Source: Bacteroidota bacterium (GTDB taxonomy: Bacteria; Bacteroidota; Ignavibacteria; SZUA-365). From it: 39,146 bases of DNA. Positions 1 to 8,850 of this stretch are shown here, piece after piece (the stretch's first letter is position 1; every line of letters starts with the position of its first letter). The stretch lies in assembly GCA_029907355.1 (NCBI GenBank), contig JARYLZ010000022.1, positions 1 to 39,146 on the forward strand, read 5' to 3'. The notes beneath the pieces are model-generated. The model had not been told where the DNA came from, made no database searches, and worked only from the letters and a program-made list of their open reading frames with translations. A program made the translations under genes and the position numbers.

Positions 1-2
1 AA

Positions 3-1166
3 GGGAAAACGCCGACGGGGAAGATTACGGAAGCGCTCTCGATCCGCGTGGACGAAATCCGCACCGTGCAGAGTTACCCGATGCTGACGTACGTGTTCTT
101 TGCCGAGGGGGATGGCACACGCCCCCTGCGCCAGGAACTCCTGACACGTGAGCAGGCGGCAATATTCCGCGTCGAGAACGCACTAGGCGACGAGCTGACG
201 CTCTACCGGAATATGCTGAATATCATCGGTCGCAGACTCCGCGACAATCCGCGCGCGAAGATCACCCTGACGGGGACCAACGCCGACTACGGGGTGGAAC
301 GCGGTGCCACCGCCCTCTCACGCCAGCGGGCGGAAACGATCAAGTCGTATTTCACGGACGTGTGGAACATCGACTCCCGCCGCATAACCGTGCGGGCGAG
401 GAACCTGCCGCAGGACCCCTCCGTCGTAGAACTCCCCGAAGGACAGGAAGAGAACCGGCGCGTGGAAATCACATCGGACGACCCGTCCATCATCGCACCG
501 ATCCCGCGCGACGAAATCGAGTACGAGGCGAGTCTGGCCGGCATCGAAATCATCCCTGCCGTCGATGCCCCGAACGGGATCGATCGCTGGTCGCTGAACG
601 TGGTGCAGGCGGGGAAGTCGCTCTTCTCGAGAGAACAGGGCGGACCCGTCCCTTCATCGTTCTCTTGGACATTCGAAGGGGATGCTTTCAAGCGGGAAAG
701 CGCACCCGTCTCCGTGTCGCTCTACGTCCGTGACCGTATCGGACAGGAACGGACGGCCCAGAAACAAGTGGTCGTGAACACTTTCACCCTGGAACGCAAA
801 CGCCAGGAGAGGATCGGTGACGTGCTCGTCAACCGAAGCAGGCTCATCCTCTTCGACTTCAACAAGGCGACCATCTCTCCGCGAAACAAGGCGATCATCA
901 CCGAAGTTTCGAAGAGCATCACGCCGACATCGCGCGTGAAAATCTACGGATACACGGACCGGCTCGGCGACGCCGAGTACAATGTTCGGCTCTCTCAGCA
1001 GAGGGCCGACGCGGTCCGGGCGGAATTCGGGGCGCGTTTGACCAACATCCCGGTTGAGAGCGTTGGGCTCGGGAGCAGTCAGCTCCTATTCCCGAACGAC
1101 ACGCCCGAAGGCCGCATCTTCTGCCGCATGGTCGTCGTGATCATCGAGACACCGGTGAATGAATGA
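3..1166 (+). CDS. OmpA-family outer-membrane protein with two OmpA-like modules (5' end outside window)
   Basis: The reading frame is open to the left edge, so the true start lies outside the window; the internal GTG at 48 is not a convincing start. Two OmpA-like peptidoglycan-binding modules can be seen. The first is around nt 220-475, with the pattern LSRQRAETIKSYF...NIDSRRI...EENRRVEI. The second is around nt 845-1150, starting ILFDFNKATISPRNKAII and continuing through GYTDRLGDAEYN and LSQQRADAVRAEF. Between them is a beta-rich stretch of about 110 residues that resembles a surface or periplasmic sandwich domain. The family anchors the outer membrane to peptidoglycan. The second module ends EGRIFCRMVVVII where family members usually have an N-R-R-V/I-E type end, so its terminal strand is atypical. 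The next gene lies 136 bp downstream on the same strand and is also an envelope protein. Confidence 0.85.
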   Translation, partial: GKTPTGKITEALSIRVDEIRTVQSYPMLTYVFFAEGDGTRPLRQELLTREQAAIFRVENALGDELTLYRNMLNIIGRRLRDNPRAKITLTGTNADYGVERGATALSRQRAETIKSYFTDVWNIDSRRITVRARNLPQDPSVVELPEGQEENRRVEITSDDPSIIAPIPRDEIEYEASLAGIEIIPAVDAPNGIDRWSLNVVQAGKSLFSREQGGPVPSSFSWTFEGDAFKRESAPVSVSLYVRDRIGQERTAQKQVVVNTFTLERKRQERIGDVLVNRSRLILFDFNKATISPRNKAIITEVSKSITPTSRVKIYGYTDRLGDAEYNVRLSQQRADAVRAEFGARLTNIPVESVGLGSSQLLFPNDTPEGRIFCRMVVVIIETPVNE

Positions 1167-1302
1167 TGTTCCACGGCGTGTAAGCGAAACACCGCCTTAT
1201 GGAAACTCGAAGACACGACGTGCCGTCCACGATTTCGAATTCCCCACCTCATGTCGAAAAGGACAGAGTGTTTCCTTTCACTTTCTCGGATTGTGCCATA
1301 CC

Positions 1303-4300
1303 ATGAAGCGTTCCCTTGCGTTCACCGGCTTTATCCTCTGCGTTGCAATCCTCGGTGTTTCTGCGCAGATCGGAACTTGGTACCCACAGAATGTCCCCCC
1401 CGGTCACCAGACCCTCCTGGATATCGACATGTTCGACACGCAGTGGGGAGCCGCGGTCGGGTACCCGAACTTTGCCCTGAATCTGTCGGGAATTGTCCTG
1501 ACGTACGATGGTGGTGTGAGATGGAATCCCATCCCAACGGATATGTTCGACCCGCCCCTGCCCGATTGGACGGTGTGGCGCGCGGTGAGCATGCCGGACC
1601 CTTTCACGATATGGGTGGCGGGCGACAGTGCGCTCTGTTACGTGTCGTTCGACGGGGGGGCGACCTGGACACGCGACACGATCACGACGAAAGGGACGCC
1701 GACGATTCGGGACCTGCATTTCATCACTTGGAATGAGGGCTATGCCGTCGGAGGCGACAGTTATATTCTGCCCCCCCACCCCGTTCCTCCACAGATTCCT
1801 ACCGGTCCCGTCATCTTCGCGAGAAAACCCGGATTCCGGAATTGGATCGACGAGTCCCCTTCACCCAATCTTCTCCCGGGTGGTCCAGCATTGTACGCGG
1901 TGGATTACGCCGGCGGGACATGGGCGGTTTGCGGAGAATCGAGTGAGACCATGGTGCGCACAGGTGCAGGTTGGGTGCGAACCGCCCAATCTTCGACCGT
2001 GATGTTCGACGTGCTCAAAGACATCACCGTCATCAACCCGCAGGAAATGGTAATTTCGGGCGAGACGTTCGGAGTCGGCCGGGGCCGCGCCCTCGTAACG
2101 CTCGACGGCGCCAACCGATGGCTCTCGTTCGCTCCCATATCCGTCCCGACAGGCGTCACGGACTTCCCCTCCAACCACTTTTTCACGAGCCGCTACGGTT
2201 GGATCGGGAGCAGTCAAGATTACTTGGCGGTGACGACCAACGGCGGAGTGAGCTGGACGCGCTTCCAGGTCGCGAGCGCATTCGCCACCGGCCCGCTGAA
2301 GAAAATGGACTTCGTCGACTCGTTGAACGGCTGGGCTGTCGGGGGAGACACGCTGGCAGGCATCCGTTCTGCATGGATCATCCGCTATTCCGGATATCCT
2401 CCGAAACCGGACATATCTCTTACCCAGACCTCGGCCGTGTTTCCGGAAATCCGATGTGAACGCTTTGCCGAGGCGACGGTCACGATCCGGAACAGCGGAA
2501 CGGGGGAACTCGTCATCAACAACGGGCAAATCCTGTTCTCCAGCACCGAATACTCCGTGCAAGGTGTGACGTTCCCCATCAGGATTCAGCCGGGGAAAGG
2601 GAAACAGGTTACCATTCGGTGGACGCCGGACCGCACGACAGTCGGGGTAGTGTCCGGCATCATGTCCATCTACAGCAACGACCCGGACCACAACCCGTGG
2701 AAGATTACACTCGAATCCAAACGCACATACGGCGTTGTGGAAATCCCCGCAGAAATCGAGATCCTTCCTGGGGCATGCGTCAATGACAGTACCTCCCTCA
2801 CGATATTCGGGTTCAGCAAAGGAACGCTCCCGCCGACGGTCCTCGGGTTCGAGTACATTTCCGGCCAGAACGAGTTCCGCCTCGTCTCGCCAAAACCGGG
2901 TACAGTCATCTCCGGTTCCATGCCTTTCCTGTTCCGTTTCACGCCGAAACAGTCGGGGGTGCGCGAAGCCCTCTACCGCTTCATCTCCGGGAATCCCGCG
3001 TGTCCTGACACGCTCCTCATGAGACTACGCAGTGTCGGGGAATTCGTGCGGATCGTCTCCAATACGACGGAAATCGATTTCGGGAAACTCTGCATCAACA
3101 CCGTCCGGGACACGGTCATCACGCTGAGAAACACGGGAAACACCTATGCGATGATCGAGAAGATGGAACTCACGAGCGGGCAGGACCTGTTCCCCGCCCT
3201 GACCATACTCCCCACGTTCTTGATGCCGGACAGCAGCATGGCATTCCGGATCCGTTTCGCCCCGCAGTTCACCGGAACTTACACGTCGGTGTACCGCATC
3301 GTCAGCGGTTTCTGCCCTGACACTCTCCTCCTGACGATGAAGGGTGAAGCCATCTCGACGGAAATCACGTTCACGCCTCGTGGAGGGATCGCCATCGGCC
3401 CGACGATCGTCGGCAAGCCCGTGTTCCGCACCGTCATCGTCCGCAATACGGGGAAAACGGCTGCGAACATCACCATGCTCGCCCTCAAGCCTCCGCATAA
3501 GGATCTCGAGTTGAAAAATGTCCCGCCCCTCCCGATGACACTCCTGCCGGGGATGTCATTCGATGTGGCCATCCATTTCACCCCGACTATGGTCGAAACG
3601 ATCGAGACACAACTCATCGCCGCCTGGAGCGAGGTCTGTACGGACACTGCACGACTGGACGTTACCGCCCCATGTCTGCCGAACCCGCACATCGTCGCCA
3701 TGGACGCCATCGATGTCGGACTCCAGGAGTGCCCGCCACCGATCCGTGTCACGAAATGGATCAAGAACATCGGGAACGGTCCACTCGTGTTCTTCGGCAC
3801 CTCGTTGAGCGGACCGAACGCTTCCCACTTCCGCGTCATCTCCCCCACGCCGAGCGACACCGTGCGCCCGAGGGATTCCGTGCGGCTCGTCGTGGAATAC
3901 AACCGCGACACGGAAGGATCCAGCACGGCGACACTGTTCCTCAGCCATAACGACACGGAACGCATGCCGACACAGATCGCTCTCACCGGCAGGCGCAAGG
4001 TGATGGAATTCGTCGTGACCGGCGACAGCACAACTGAATTTTTCACCCGCCTCTTCGTCCCGCAGAACCGCACCTTCCGGATCACCAACCCCGGCGTGCA
4101 ACCGGTCACCATCTCGGCAATCGAGGTCGTCAAGGGAAGCACGGTTTTCTCCGTGCAACCTTCCGTTTCCCTGCCCGCAACCATTCCACCGGGCGGATTC
4201 GTTTCCTTCGAGGTCGTGTTCATGCCCGATGGGCGCGGGCCTTTCCAAGCCTCCATCCGCCTGACGAGCACACCCTGCAACACGACCGCGGTTCTCACCC

Positions 4301-7275
4301 TCACGGGTAGAGGTGATACCGAAGGTCTCAGCGTCGATCGCGGCAGCATCGACTACGCCCTCGATCCCTGTTCGTTCAGCGCACTCTGTGACACAGTGTA
4401 TCTCGGTAATCAAGGCAGCGAGGCGGTCACCGTCCTCGGCCTTTCCATATCCCAGACCGTGCCGGTCTTTACGATTTCGTCCTCGCCGGCGACACCGTTC
4501 ACTATCGATGCCGGAAAGGAAAGGGGTATCGTCGTCTGCGCGGATCCGTCATATTTCGGCTCGTACGCTGCTCTTCTCGAAATCCTGAGCAACGACCCGA
4601 TGTACCCACGGTTGACCGTTTCTCTGCGATCAAACCGGGATTCTTCGAACATTGCAGTCTCCGTCACCGCGATCGATTTTGGTCGCCTGACCCATTGCAG
4701 TACGAGTTTCAGCTCGAACATTACGGTCACGAACACCGGTCAGCTCCCGGAAATCGTTTCCACGGCACTCGCCAACGGTTCGAACGGGTTCACGTCGACC
4801 GGGGGAACGGGCATCACCTTACTACCCGGGCGTTCGTTCTCCTTCAGCGTCAACTTCGATCACCCTGCGTTCGGTGTTTTCACGGACACGCTTGTGGTAT
4901 CGACCGAACGTTGCCCGACTCCGATCCTCGTTCCCATTTCCGGCGAATGGGTTGAACAGCGGTATGCAGCCGCTCCTCGGCCTCTCGTTTTCCCATCCGT
5001 GAATGTCGGGTCCTCGTCCATTCGCTCGGTGAGCGTCCAGAACGCCGGCGGATTCGACGCGCATATCGCGGCGGTGACGGTCACTCCACCCGGTGAATAC
5101 ACGGTCGTACCGGGATACCCGAGCGTCATCCAAGCCGGGCACTCCGAGAGCATCCCGTTTCGTTTCAGCCCTGCACAAGAAGGGGCAAGGAATGCTGTCG
5201 CATGCGTCGTCTTCGACAGCCCTTGCCGCGACACGCTCTGCGTAGACCTTACCGGTACCGGCGTGCGGGGGCGTCTCGTTCTCTCCTCGGTCTCCCTTGC
5301 GTTCGGGACACTCGCCCAGTGCGAGGTGCGCGATCTCGAAGACACCCTGTTCAACACGGGCAGCGGCCCGGTCACCCTGCTCTCCGCTGCACTGAGCGGG
5401 ACCAACGCCGCGTCCTTCTCGCTCCTGACACCCATCGCGTCGGCAGAGACACTTCCGCCCGGTGGATCCCGCATTTTCAGGCTGCGCCACACCGCGTCCC
5501 TCGTCCCGCTGGACGGTATGGTCACGGCTCTCCTGTCCATCGTAACCGACGATCCACTCCAGAATCTCGTCGATCTTCCTCTGGAAGCGACCCGCGTTAC
5601 GCTCATTCCGTCTCCAGGCGAGGTGCTCTCGTTCGGGACTGTCGAAAGAGGGAGACCCGTCCAACGAACCGTCATGCTCTATAACCGCGGGAGTGCACGA
5701 CTCTGTTACCGTTCCGAGAAAAAGCCCGCCGACATCGCCTACACCCCTCCCCTCCCATTCTGCATCGAACCGGGGGACAGTACGGCTTTGACCGTCACAT
5801 ACACCCCCTCGACAGTGGGAACAACCGCAGGGACACTCGCCCTGTTCACGGCCGATCCCTGCATCGATTCCACGCTCATCCAATACGACGCCCAGGTACA
5901 GCAAGGCACAATCTCCCTCGCAACATCCTACAATTACGGGGTCTCCGCATATTGCGAACAGCGGATGGCGAGCCTGCAAACCGCGAACTCGTATCTCGTG
6001 GACGCCACACTGGACTCGATCCGGCTTAGCGGTCCGGACGCGGCTTTCTTCACCGTGACGGTGCCGAACACATTCCCGAGAGTGATCCCAGCGGGCGGCA
6101 ACGCGATCATTCGCGTCGTCTTCCAAGGTGAGAACCGACGACGGAATTACGACGCGGTCATGCGAACATACTTCACTGTCTTCGGCCAACCTCTCTCGCT
6201 GACGACCCAACTGACGGCCGAAACAGACATGATCGCGCTCTCCGGGGGACCGATCGCACTCGGCACAGCGTTCGTCGGCCAATCCCCTTCGCAATCCGTT
6301 TGGACGTTTCGCAACGAGACGGTCTTCCCCCTCGGAATCACCTCCATTACGACGAGCGACCCGGACGTAACGGTGATTTCGACGACACCGACGGTACCGT
6401 GCCTCCTCCAGCACGGAGATTCCATCGCCGTCTCGCTCTCATTCCATCCCTCGCGCCCAGGGGCGTATTCCGTCTCCCTCTTGGTGGCATCCGATACGCC
6501 GTGTCCGGCCGAGATGTTATCCATTCCCATGACAGGCACGGCCATCCAGCAGCAAACCGTGACGACAGCTCTTTCGGTAGGAACGCTTTCCGGCGCACCC
6601 GATCAGAAAATTCTCATTCCGGTGCTTACCGATAAGAACCTCGGCACATCGTCCGTGACGTCTTGGCAAGGTTCCCTGAGCTTCAATCGCTCGATGCTCT
6701 ACCCGCTCCGCGCCGTCAAGGAGGGCACCGCGTCCGCCGATATGAGCGTTTCCATGCATTACGTTTCCGACAGTGGTCGCGTCTACATTTCAGCCTCGGG
6801 GGCGCCGCTTCGCAGCGGTCCGGGACCTCTCGTCTACGTGGAATGCCTCGTTCTGATCGGTGACGATACGCAGACTCCGATACGCATTTCGCCGGATTTC
6901 GACTTCACGTCAGGTTTTGCACAGGTCGTCCAGAGGTCCGACGGCATCTTCACGCTCGAAGGCTGGTGTTACTCGAACGGTCGGCTGATCCGCGATCTCG
7001 GGATAAACACACTCTTCCAGAACCGACCGAACCCTGTTTCTCTGGCCCTATCGCCTCGCACCACGATCGCGTTTTCCCTCGCCGCGGATGCAGTCGGAGA
7101 ACTGACACTTCACGACGCCACGGGCCGGAGAGTCATGGTTCTCGCAGGCGGTGCGTTCTCGAAAGGCATGCACGAAATCACCGTCGATCTGGCGAACCTA
7201 CCGGCAGGGGCGTATTACTACACGCTCACGACGGATACGTTCCGCGCGACACGACCGCTCCTCCTCGCCCGCTGA
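1303..7275 (+). CDS. Very large T9SS-secreted protein: BNR/Ycf48-like propeller, ~13 tandem ASH-type modules, cohesin-like domain, sorting tail
   Basis: I start the gene at ATG 1303 because it gives a clear signal peptide (MKRSLAFTGFILCVAILGVSA, cut before QIG); the frame is open back to 1159 but that extension does not look like protein. Residues ~22-360 contain Asp-box motifs (YDGGVRW, FDGGATW, TNGGVSW) and AVGG-type strands, as in Ycf48/BNR beta-propellers. Residues ~365-1745 are about 13 divergent ~105-residue modules of the ASPM-SPD2-Hydin/choice-of-anchor type, each with FG.......F.NTG and a closing LTG/LRS strand. Residues ~1750-1890 look cohesin-like. The end (~1900-1990: FQNRPNP...TIAFSLAADAVGELTLHD...LPAGAYYYTL) is a type A T9SS sorting domain. 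It should be exported through the Sec pathway and T9SS to the cell surface. Its ligand is unknown. No ribosome-binding site is evident, which is common in this phylum. Confidence 0.88.
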   Translation: MKRSLAFTGFILCVAILGVSAQIGTWYPQNVPPGHQTLLDIDMFDTQWGAAVGYPNFALNLSGIVLTYDGGVRWNPIPTDMFDPPLPDWTVWRAVSMPDPFTIWVAGDSALCYVSFDGGATWTRDTITTKGTPTIRDLHFITWNEGYAVGGDSYILPPHPVPPQIPTGPVIFARKPGFRNWIDESPSPNLLPGGPALYAVDYAGGTWAVCGESSETMVRTGAGWVRTAQSSTVMFDVLKDITVINPQEMVISGETFGVGRGRALVTLDGANRWLSFAPISVPTGVTDFPSNHFFTSRYGWIGSSQDYLAVTTNGGVSWTRFQVASAFATGPLKKMDFVDSLNGWAVGGDTLAGIRSAWIIRYSGYPPKPDISLTQTSAVFPEIRCERFAEATVTIRNSGTGELVINNGQILFSSTEYSVQGVTFPIRIQPGKGKQVTIRWTPDRTTVGVVSGIMSIYSNDPDHNPWKITLESKRTYGVVEIPAEIEILPGACVNDSTSLTIFGFSKGTLPPTVLGFEYISGQNEFRLVSPKPGTVISGSMPFLFRFTPKQSGVREALYRFISGNPACPDTLLMRLRSVGEFVRIVSNTTEIDFGKLCINTVRDTVITLRNTGNTYAMIEKMELTSGQDLFPALTILPTFLMPDSSMAFRIRFAPQFTGTYTSVYRIVSGFCPDTLLLTMKGEAISTEITFTPRGGIAIGPTIVGKPVFRTVIVRNTGKTAANITMLALKPPHKDLELKNVPPLPMTLLPGMSFDVAIHFTPTMVETIETQLIAAWSEVCTDTARLDVTAPCLPNPHIVAMDAIDVGLQECPPPIRVTKWIKNIGNGPLVFFGTSLSGPNASHFRVISPTPSDTVRPRDSVRLVVEYNRDTEGSSTATLFLSHNDTERMPTQIALTGRRKVMEFVVTGDSTTEFFTRLFVPQNRTFRITNPGVQPVTISAIEVVKGSTVFSVQPSVSLPATIPPGGFVSFEVVFMPDGRGPFQASIRLTSTPCNTTAVLTLTGRGDTEGLSVDRGSIDYALDPCSFSALCDTVYLGNQGSEAVTVLGLSISQTVPVFTISSSPATPFTIDAGKERGIVVCADPSYFGSYAALLEILSNDPMYPRLTVSLRSNRDSSNIAVSVTAIDFGRLTHCSTSFSSNITVTNTGQLPEIVSTALANGSNGFTSTGGTGITLLPGRSFSFSVNFDHPAFGVFTDTLVVSTERCPTPILVPISGEWVEQRYAAAPRPLVFPSVNVGSSSIRSVSVQNAGGFDAHIAAVTVTPPGEYTVVPGYPSVIQAGHSESIPFRFSPAQEGARNAVACVVFDSPCRDTLCVDLTGTGVRGRLVLSSVSLAFGTLAQCEVRDLEDTLFNTGSGPVTLLSAALSGTNAASFSLLTPIASAETLPPGGSRIFRLRHTASLVPLDGMVTALLSIVTDDPLQNLVDLPLEATRVTLIPSPGEVLSFGTVERGRPVQRTVMLYNRGSARLCYRSEKKPADIAYTPPLPFCIEPGDSTALTVTYTPSTVGTTAGTLALFTADPCIDSTLIQYDAQVQQGTISLATSYNYGVSAYCEQRMASLQTANSYLVDATLDSIRLSGPDAAFFTVTVPNTFPRVIPAGGNAIIRVVFQGENRRRNYDAVMRTYFTVFGQPLSLTTQLTAETDMIALSGGPIALGTAFVGQSPSQSVWTFRNETVFPLGITSITTSDPDVTVISTTPTVPCLLQHGDSIAVSLSFHPSRPGAYSVSLLVASDTPCPAEMLSIPMTGTAIQQQTVTTALSVGTLSGAPDQKILIPVLTDKNLGTSSVTSWQGSLSFNRSMLYPLRAVKEGTASADMSVSMHYVSDSGRVYISASGAPLRSGPGPLVYVECLVLIGDDTQTPIRISPDFDFTSGFAQVVQRSDGIFTLEGWCYSNGRLIRDLGINTLFQNRPNPVSLALSPRTTIAFSLAADAVGELTLHDATGRRVMVLAGGAFSKGMHEITVDLANLPAGAYYYTLTTDTFRATRPLLLAR
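2386..6546 (+). repeat. Tandem array of ~13 ASH-type beta-sandwich modules (protein-level repeat)
   Basis: Within the large secreted protein, units of about 100-110 residues recur. Each has an early strand such as IDFGKLCINTVRDTVI or LAFGTLAQCEVRDLEDT, a central NTG turn, a LPPG/LLPG loop, then FTP....G..T and a closing ...CPDTLLL..KG strand. Divergence between units is high, so this is an old duplication array and not a recent DNA repeat. Many units carry one Cys in the first strand and one in the last (LC...FCPDT, HC...RCPTP), which suggests a disulfide per module. Unit boundaries are approximate. Confidence 0.75.
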
Positions 7276-7293
7276 TTGCGGACGATTGTCGTC

Positions 7294-8091
7294 TCACCGA
7301 GGCGGGGAATCCTTTCCCCGCTTCGGTCCTTTTCTCCGGAAAGGGTTCCGGTGTGAGGAAGACACGCCTTTGGAAGGGGAGACCTTTCCCTCCACGATGG
7401 CGACACATTCCCGCTTGCTCGAGTCGACCTGGAAAAAAGCCGCCAGTTCCCCGAGCGTGCCGCGGATGACTTTTTCATGAGGGCTCGTCAGGTCGCACGC
7501 AGCGCAGGCTCTGCGGTTCGAACCGAATGCGCGCGCCAGGTCGGTGAAAAAGGATTTCAGCCGATAGGGGGTCTCGAGGAAAACCACGGGAATGGTCAAG
7601 TGACGAAGATCGTATAGTTCCTGTCTGCGGCGCTCGGTTTTCGCTGAGACGAAACCCGCATAGTAATAACGCCCGACATCGAAACCGCACAGGGCAAGGG
7701 CGGTCGCGACCGACGTGGGACCGGGAATTGCGATGATTGAGATCCCTCGATCTATCGCCATGCGGACGAGGATACCACCCGGATCATCCAGTACGGGCAT
7801 CCCGCAATCGGAGAACAGGGCAACGCTCAAGCCGTGAAGGAGCGCATCGATCAACTCTACGGCCGTTTCCTCTTCCGTATGCTCGTTCAATTCGATGATG
7901 CGTTTCCTATTGACTCCGCATTGCCGCAGGATGCGTAGCCCCTCCTTCCGGTCCTCGCAGACGACGAGATCGACCGAGCGAAGTGTATCTCCGGCTCGAG
8001 GGGAGAGATCCCTCGGGTTGCCGATAGGGGTACCGACGAGAAACAACGTACCAGGGGGCACTGCAGGAAGGCCGGGGTGTTCCATGTTCAT
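7294..8091 (-). CDS. rsmI: RsmI-family 16S rRNA (cytidine-1402-2'-O)-methyltransferase
   Basis: This is a tetrapyrrole-methylase-fold SAM-dependent methyltransferase of 265 residues. RsmI methylates the ribose of C1402 in the 16S rRNA decoding centre. Family landmarks are LFLVGTPIGNPRDLSPRA near the start, VDLVVCEDRKEGLRIL, a SAM-loop segment SDCGMPVLDDPG, IAIPGPTSVATAL and VVFLETPYRL. The usual SDAGTPxISDPG motif is altered here to SDCGMPVLDDPG, so this is a divergent member. The C-terminal tail (SSSHRNPFRRKGPKRGKDSPPR) is basic, low-complexity and encoded by the terminator-like hairpin. Its ATG overlaps the ispD stop in an ATGA, indicating translational coupling in a queA-ispD-rsmI operon. 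The function is assigned by family only. Confidence 0.85.
   Translation of the reverse strand: MNMEHPGLPAVPPGTLFLVGTPIGNPRDLSPRAGDTLRSVDLVVCEDRKEGLRILRQCGVNRKRIIELNEHTEEETAVELIDALLHGLSVALFSDCGMPVLDDPGGILVRMAIDRGISIIAIPGPTSVATALALCGFDVGRYYYAGFVSAKTERRRQELYDLRHLTIPVVFLETPYRLKSFFTDLARAFGSNRRACAACDLTSPHEKVIRGTLGELAAFFQVDSSKRECVAIVEGKVSPSKGVSSSHRNPFRRKGPKRGKDSPPR
7302..7321 (+). terminator. Candidate terminator hairpin after the large secreted-protein gene
   Basis: A perfect 8-bp stem (GCGGGGAA / TTCCCCGC) with a 4-nt loop begins 26 bp after the stop codon at 7275. It is followed by a T-rich but broken tract (TTCGGTCCTTTTC). It lies inside the last codons of the opposite-strand rsmI gene, so it may serve both strands or be partly accidental. 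Confidence 0.4.
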
Positions 8092-8798
8092 TTCCCGGGC
8101 GTTTCCGTAGCCCGTTGTCTCTGCCCCAGCACCGCATCAACGAGGGCGATATCTTCGGGCGTGGTGATCTTGATATTGGCGGCATCACCCGGCACGAGTG
8201 CAACCTCGATGCCCAACCGTTCGAGAAGTTCGACGTCGTCCGTCCCGCAGTACCCGTCCCGTTCCGCCGTGTCGAATGCCTTTCTCCACAATCCTGCTCG
8301 AGCGCCCTGAGGCGTTTGTGCAAGCCAAATTTCAGAACGGTCCAGGGTGGTGAGGACCCGTCCACCCTGAGCGCGTTTGATCGTGTCCCGCGCATGCAGA
8401 GCGAGAAGCGCCGCGCCTACCTCCTGAACGGCACGAGCGACCGCCCGGACATGGGCGGGATTCACACAGGGGCGGACTGCGTCATGAAAAAGAACGACCG
8501 TTTCATCGTCACCGCAAAGAGGGAGCATGGCGGCGGCCGAGTCCTGCCTCCTCGGACCGCCGTTCACGATCGCATCCACCTTCGTTAATGCATATCGCCG
8601 GATGATATTCTCGACGCGCTTCCGATCATTTACGGCAAGAATGATTCGCGTGCATTCCGGTATCCCCTGAAAGACCGACAGGGTCAGCGCAAGAACCGGT
8701 ACGCCTCTGATTTCGATGAATTGCTTCGGGAGAGCCCCTCCGAATCTTTTACCTCCCCCGGCGGCGGGAACACAAACGACGAATGGTGGGGGATTCAT
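8088..8798 (-). CDS. ispD: 2-C-methyl-D-erythritol 4-phosphate cytidylyltransferase
   Basis: IspD joins MEP and CTP to form CDP-ME, the third step of the non-mevalonate isoprenoid pathway, in the cytoplasm. The 236-residue protein has the full family signature: the CTP-binding loop PAAGGGKRFGGALPKQF near residue 11, LFHDAVRPCV (~residue 103), QTPQGAR (~161), GTDDVELLERLG and the final GDAANIKITTPEDI. The length is normal for the family. It sits 52 bp downstream of queA and overlaps rsmI by four bases (ATGA), so all three are probably one transcript. Nothing in the motifs suggests loss of activity. Confidence 0.95.
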   Translation of the reverse strand: MNPPPFVVCVPAAGGGKRFGGALPKQFIEIRGVPVLALTLSVFQGIPECTRIILAVNDRKRVENIIRRYALTKVDAIVNGGPRRQDSAAAMLPLCGDDETVVLFHDAVRPCVNPAHVRAVARAVQEVGAALLALHARDTIKRAQGGRVLTTLDRSEIWLAQTPQGARAGLWRKAFDTAERDGYCGTDDVELLERLGIEVALVPGDAANIKITTPEDIALVDAVLGQRQRATETPGK

Positions 8799-8850
8799 GA
8801 ATCTCGGGTGTACGGCTGCCTACCGAACGGAGAGGCGGCGGCCGACCGAT

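Noticed and set aside
1176-1198. Possible terminator after the OmpA-type gene
   Set aside because: The stem needs a bulge and no T-run follows.
4822-6414. 530-codon minus-strand frame inside the ASH-repeat gene
   Set aside because: Arg/Asp/Gly-rich low-information translation opposite well-supported repeat modules.
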